Assembly (NCBI GenBank): GCA_934476315.1
Contig: CAKSNQ010000060.1
Coordinates: 1-7,395, forward strand
Direction: 5' to 3'
DNA: 7,395 nt
DNA from: an uncultured Eubacteriales bacterium
Lineage (GTDB): Bacteria > Bacillota > Clostridia > Oscillospirales > CAG-272
Part shown: positions 5,662 through 7,395 of the stretch, one piece after another
Position numbering within the stretch: position 1 is the stretch's first letter
Layout of the letters: every line of letters begins with the position of its first letter
Notes under the pieces: generated by a model
Told to the model about the DNA's origin: nothing
The model's database searches: none
What the model saw: the letters and a program-made list of their open reading frames with translations, nothing else
Translations under genes and position numbers: made by a program

Positions 5662-5738
5662 TGGTGGAGACAATGGGGCTCGAACCTATGACCTCTCGGA
5701 TGTGAACCGAACGCTCTGACCAACTGAGCTATGCCTCC
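5662..5738 (-). tRNA. tRNA-Val (anticodon CAC)
   Basis: The gene runs from G1 at 5738 to an encoded CCA at 5664-5662, 77 nt. It folds as a standard cloverleaf: acceptor GGAGGCA/TGTCTCC (one G-U), D stem GCTC/GAGC, anticodon stem TTCGG/CCGAG (one U-G), and anticodon loop TTCACAT with CAC at 5704-5702, which reads the valine codon GUG. The variable loop is AGGTC, and the T loop is TTCGAGC with stem ATAGG/CCCAT. A73 fits valine identity. The T stem has an A51-C63 mismatch in its middle pair, which is unusual but tolerated in some tRNAs. It has its own promoter and terminator and stands alone. Confidence 0.93.
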
Positions 5739-5749
5739 AAAGCACGACT

Positions 5750-5778
5750 ATTATACACCATCCGCACCCTTTTTGCAA
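5750..5778 (-). promoter_or_regulatory. Promoter of the tRNA-Val gene
   Basis: On the minus strand TTGCAA (5778-5773) and a perfect TATAAT (5755-5750) are spaced 17 bases apart. The predicted start near 5743 is about 5 nt before the mature tRNA 5' end. Confidence 0.85.
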
Positions 5779-5792
5779 GGGGTTTCCCGAAA

Positions 5793-5836
5793 TTTCCGGA
5801 AACTTTTTTGATTTCGCCCGCCGAAATCCTCAAAAA
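5793..5836. repeat. Palindrome and hairpin upstream of the membrane-protein gene
   Basis: TTTCCGGAAA (5793-5802) is a perfect 10-nt palindrome. Just after it, TTTTTGATTTCG (5805-5816) pairs with CGAAA (5822-5826) and TCAAAAA (5830-5836), 12 bp with a 3-nt bulge and a 5-nt loop. No T-run follows either arm, so a terminator is not indicated; an operator or leader hairpin for the gene at 5861 is possible. No clear promoter was found for that gene. Confidence 0.45.
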
Positions 5837-5860
5837 TCCATACCACGCTGAGGTTTTGCT

Positions 5861-6415
5861 ATGAATCAGAAGATCGCCGACCTGTTCCTGTCGCTCCCGT
5901 CCGCCCTGACCTCTCCCGCCGTCGCCGGAAGCATCGCGCTCGCCCTGTGCTGGCTCTGGTACCTGCTCGCCGCCCGCGCGCCGCTGCCCCGCCGGGTGCG
6001 GGAAAAATGCTCCCCCGCCGTCCTCAAAAAACAGGCGCCGCGCCTGCGCGACCGCGTCCTGTACCGTCCCCTGCGGCGACGCGCGGCGCTCGACGAGGGG
6101 GGACTGTACCTGTCGCAAACGTTGCTTCTCCTGGGACTTTGCGCCGTCACCCTGCTTCATCCGCTTCTGCTGGTCTTTGCGGGCATGAAGATTCCCGCCG
6201 CGGCTGTGGCGGATCGCACCGTCGTGACGCTCGCCGTGATCGGCATCGGGATCACCGCTCTGTTCACCCTGCCGCGCGCGGTGCGCGAGCGCCATGCCCG
6301 TTGGGGGTTCCACCCGCTCCATGGCGTCTTCTTCGCGGCACTGTGGGAAATTCTGAGTGCGCTTGCCGTCCTGTCATGGACCTATATCGCGTGGTTTTTG
6401 CCCGCCATCACCTGA
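5861..6415 (+). CDS. Hypothetical multi-pass membrane protein
   Basis: I do not recognise the family of this 184-residue integral membrane protein. The start at 5861 has GAGG about 7 nt upstream, a modest ribosome binding site. Four hydrophobic segments can be seen at about 18-38, 83-109, 119-138 and 154-182. The loop between segments 1 and 2 (about 42-78) is strongly basic, with many Arg and Lys, so it is probably cytoplasmic; the loop after segment 3 (PRAVRERHARW, 138-148) is basic too, which supports both termini lying outside. There are no catalytic motifs, signal-peptide cleavage site or binding residues that I can name. It stands alone between a divergent tRNA gene and a convergent nth gene, and a shared terminator follows. 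Codon composition and hydrophobic pattern support a real gene; the function is unknown. Confidence 0.72.
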   Translation: MNQKIADLFLSLPSALTSPAVAGSIALALCWLWYLLAARAPLPRRVREKCSPAVLKKQAPRLRDRVLYRPLRRRAALDEGGLYLSQTLLLLGLCAVTLLHPLLLVFAGMKIPAAAVADRTVVTLAVIGIGITALFTLPRAVRERHARWGFHPLHGVFFAALWEILSALAVLSWTYIAWFLPAIT

Positions 6416-6438
6416 CGCCGTCGGATGAAAACAAACAA

Positions 6439-6467
6439 CCCGCCCTCCCAAACGGAGAGCGGGTTTT
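6439..6467. terminator. Bidirectional terminator between convergent genes
   Basis: CCCGCCCTCC (6439-6448) faces GGAGAGCGGG (6454-6463) around CAAAC, followed by TTTTCGTT on the plus strand; the plus-strand RNA has one C-A mismatch. On the minus strand the same position becomes a G-U pair, so the stem is complete and is followed by TTGTTTGTTTT. It can therefore serve both the membrane-protein gene and nth. Confidence 0.82.
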
Positions 6468-6543
6468 CGTTCGTCTGGCGGGGTAGCCGAACCCGTCGCG
6501 GGCGACGCATTGCGAAATCTTTGCGACTTTTCGCCTGCGGACG

Positions 6544-7209
6544 TCACTCGCTTTGGGAGTGCGACGGGCAGAGCGCGGCGAGCGGGCAGTCGTGGCACTT
6601 GGGGGAACGCGCCGTGCAGACGTCCCGCCCGAATTGTACAATGCGGTGGCAGAAATCACTTTGCTCGGCGGCTTCGATCAACGGCACCAGTGCCTTTTCC
6701 ACCTTGACGGGGTCGCGGCAGTCGGAGGGCACCAGCCCCAGCTTGCCGCTGATGCGGATACAGTGCGTATCGGCGACGATTGCGGGCTTGCCGTAAATGT
6801 CGCCGAGCAGAAGATTGGCGATTTTTCGCCCCACGCCGGGGAAGGTGAGTAACTCCTCCATCGTGTCGGGCAGAACGCCGCCGTACTCCCCGACGAGCCG
6901 TCCGCACGCTGCCCGGATGCTTTCTGCTTTGGTTCGGTACAGCCCGCACGGGCGGACGATGCGCTCGATTTCGGACAGATCTCCCGCCGCCAGCGCCTCG
7001 GGCGTCGGGAAAACGCGGAATAATTCCTCGCAGACAACGTTGACGCGGGCGTCCGTGCACTGCGCCGACAGCCGCCCCATGACGAGCAGTCGCCACGGCT
7101 CGCCTTGGTAGCGGAGGGCGCAGGTCGCGTCCGGATAAATTTCCTTGAGCGCCGCGACAATGGCGGCGGCGCGGGCTTTCTTTTGCTTTGCGGTTTCTGC
7201 TTTTGCCAT
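6544..7209 (-). CDS. nth: Endonuclease III (DNA glycosylase/AP lyase)
   Basis: This 221-residue protein has the usual length and order of bacterial Nth. The enzyme removes oxidised pyrimidines from DNA and cuts the resulting abasic site in base excision repair. The start at 7209 has GGAGG (7218-7214) 4 nt upstream and a promoter above it. RLSAQCTD (46-53) is the conserved DNA-contacting segment. The helix-hairpin-helix is LTFPGVGRK (121-129), with Lys129 as the catalytic lysine, and Asp147 in VADTH as the catalytic aspartate. The C-terminus carries the 4Fe-4S ligand pattern C-x6-C-x2-C-x5-C at Cys198, Cys205, Cys208 and Cys214. All key residues are present, so it should be active. It appears to be a single-gene unit. 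MutY is excluded by size and by having Lys where MutY lacks the catalytic lysine. Confidence 0.95.
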   Translation of the reverse strand: MAKAETAKQKKARAAAIVAALKEIYPDATCALRYQGEPWRLLVMGRLSAQCTDARVNVVCEELFRVFPTPEALAAGDLSEIERIVRPCGLYRTKAESIRAACGRLVGEYGGVLPDTMEELLTFPGVGRKIANLLLGDIYGKPAIVADTHCIRISGKLGLVPSDCRDPVKVEKALVPLIEAAEQSDFCHRIVQFGRDVCTARSPKCHDCPLAALCPSHSQSE

Positions 7210-7238
7210 GGGACCTCCGGAAAACTACATTATGATAT

Positions 7239-7267
7239 ATTATAGCGAACGCGCGCCGTGTTGTCAA
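7239..7267 (-). promoter_or_regulatory. nth: Consensus sigma-A promoter of nth
   Basis: On the minus strand TTGACA (7267-7262) and TATAAT (7244-7239) are spaced exactly 17 bases apart. The predicted start near 7232 leaves about 22 nt before the ATG at 7209. Perfect boxes suggest steady, strong transcription. Confidence 0.9.
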
Positions 7268-7326
7268 GGGAGCAGAGGGTGGAGTGCGCTTTTTTAAGAA
7301 ATTGAGAAAAAATTGAGGAAAACCCC

Positions 7327-7355
7327 TTGACAAATGTAAAGCGGAGTGATATAAT
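7327..7355 (+). promoter_or_regulatory. Consensus sigma-A promoter of a gene beyond the window
   Basis: TTGACA (7327-7332) and TATAAT (7350-7355) are spaced 17 bases apart, downstream of an A-rich stretch (about 7296-7322). It is divergent from nth. The transcript would begin near 7362 and its gene lies to the right of the window. Confidence 0.88.
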
Positions 7356-7361
7356 AGCGAA

Positions 7362-7383
7362 GCTGTCGCAAAAAGCGTGCAGC
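7362..7383 (+). other. 5'-end hairpin of the outgoing transcript
   Basis: GCTG plus CGC (7362-7369) pair with GCG plus CAGC (7375-7383) around an AAAAA loop, with a small internal loop. It begins at the predicted transcription start. It may be a stabilising 5' hairpin or the start of a leader or RNA gene cut off by the window end. Confidence 0.4.
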
Positions 7384-7395
7384 GTCGGTCATTGA

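Overview
The window looks like chromosome from a fairly GC-rich Clostridia member (Bacillota, perhaps an Oscillospirales-type gut bacterium). The reasons are near-consensus housekeeping promoters (TTGACA-17-TATAAT type), strong GGAGG-type ribosome binding sites, U-tailed intrinsic terminators, a BspA-like leucine-rich-repeat lipoprotein, a CHAP/SH3 secreted hydrolase and a CCA-encoding tRNA gene. The species assignment is inference; the signals are read directly.

Layout, left to right. Bases 1-626 hold no convincing gene. They form a GC-rich stretch packed with long inverted repeats (five hairpins between 135 and 484), followed by an AT-rich promoter. A secreted CHAP-domain hydrolase (776-1708, +) and an LRR lipoprotein (1821-2609, +) follow, each with its own promoter. 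A perfect 15-bp bidirectional terminator (2644-2678) separates them from a minus-strand operon of three overlapping genes. In order of transcription these are a two-pass membrane protein (5369-4626), a 165-residue protein with a HEPN-like R-N-x3-H motif (4632-4135), and a membrane-anchored Vps4-like AAA+ ATPase with a Rho_N/SAP-like domain and a poly-acidic linker (4138-2696). The stops and starts overlap by a few bases, so the three are probably translationally coupled and work together in one membrane-associated assembly.

The operon is preceded by an excellent promoter and a leader of about 170 nt. The leader begins with a long closing stem at the predicted transcription start and ends in a 10-bp intrinsic terminator that overlaps an alternative 14-bp hairpin. 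This is the layout of a riboswitch or other transcription attenuator, but I do not recognise the aptamer class. The leader and its operon are the best candidate here for something undescribed.

The right third holds a tRNA-Val(CAC) with its own promoter and terminator (minus strand), an unrecognised four-helix membrane protein (5861-6415, +), a convergent terminator, endonuclease III (nth, 7209-6544, -) with a consensus promoter, and a divergent consensus promoter (7327-7355, +) whose gene lies beyond the window.
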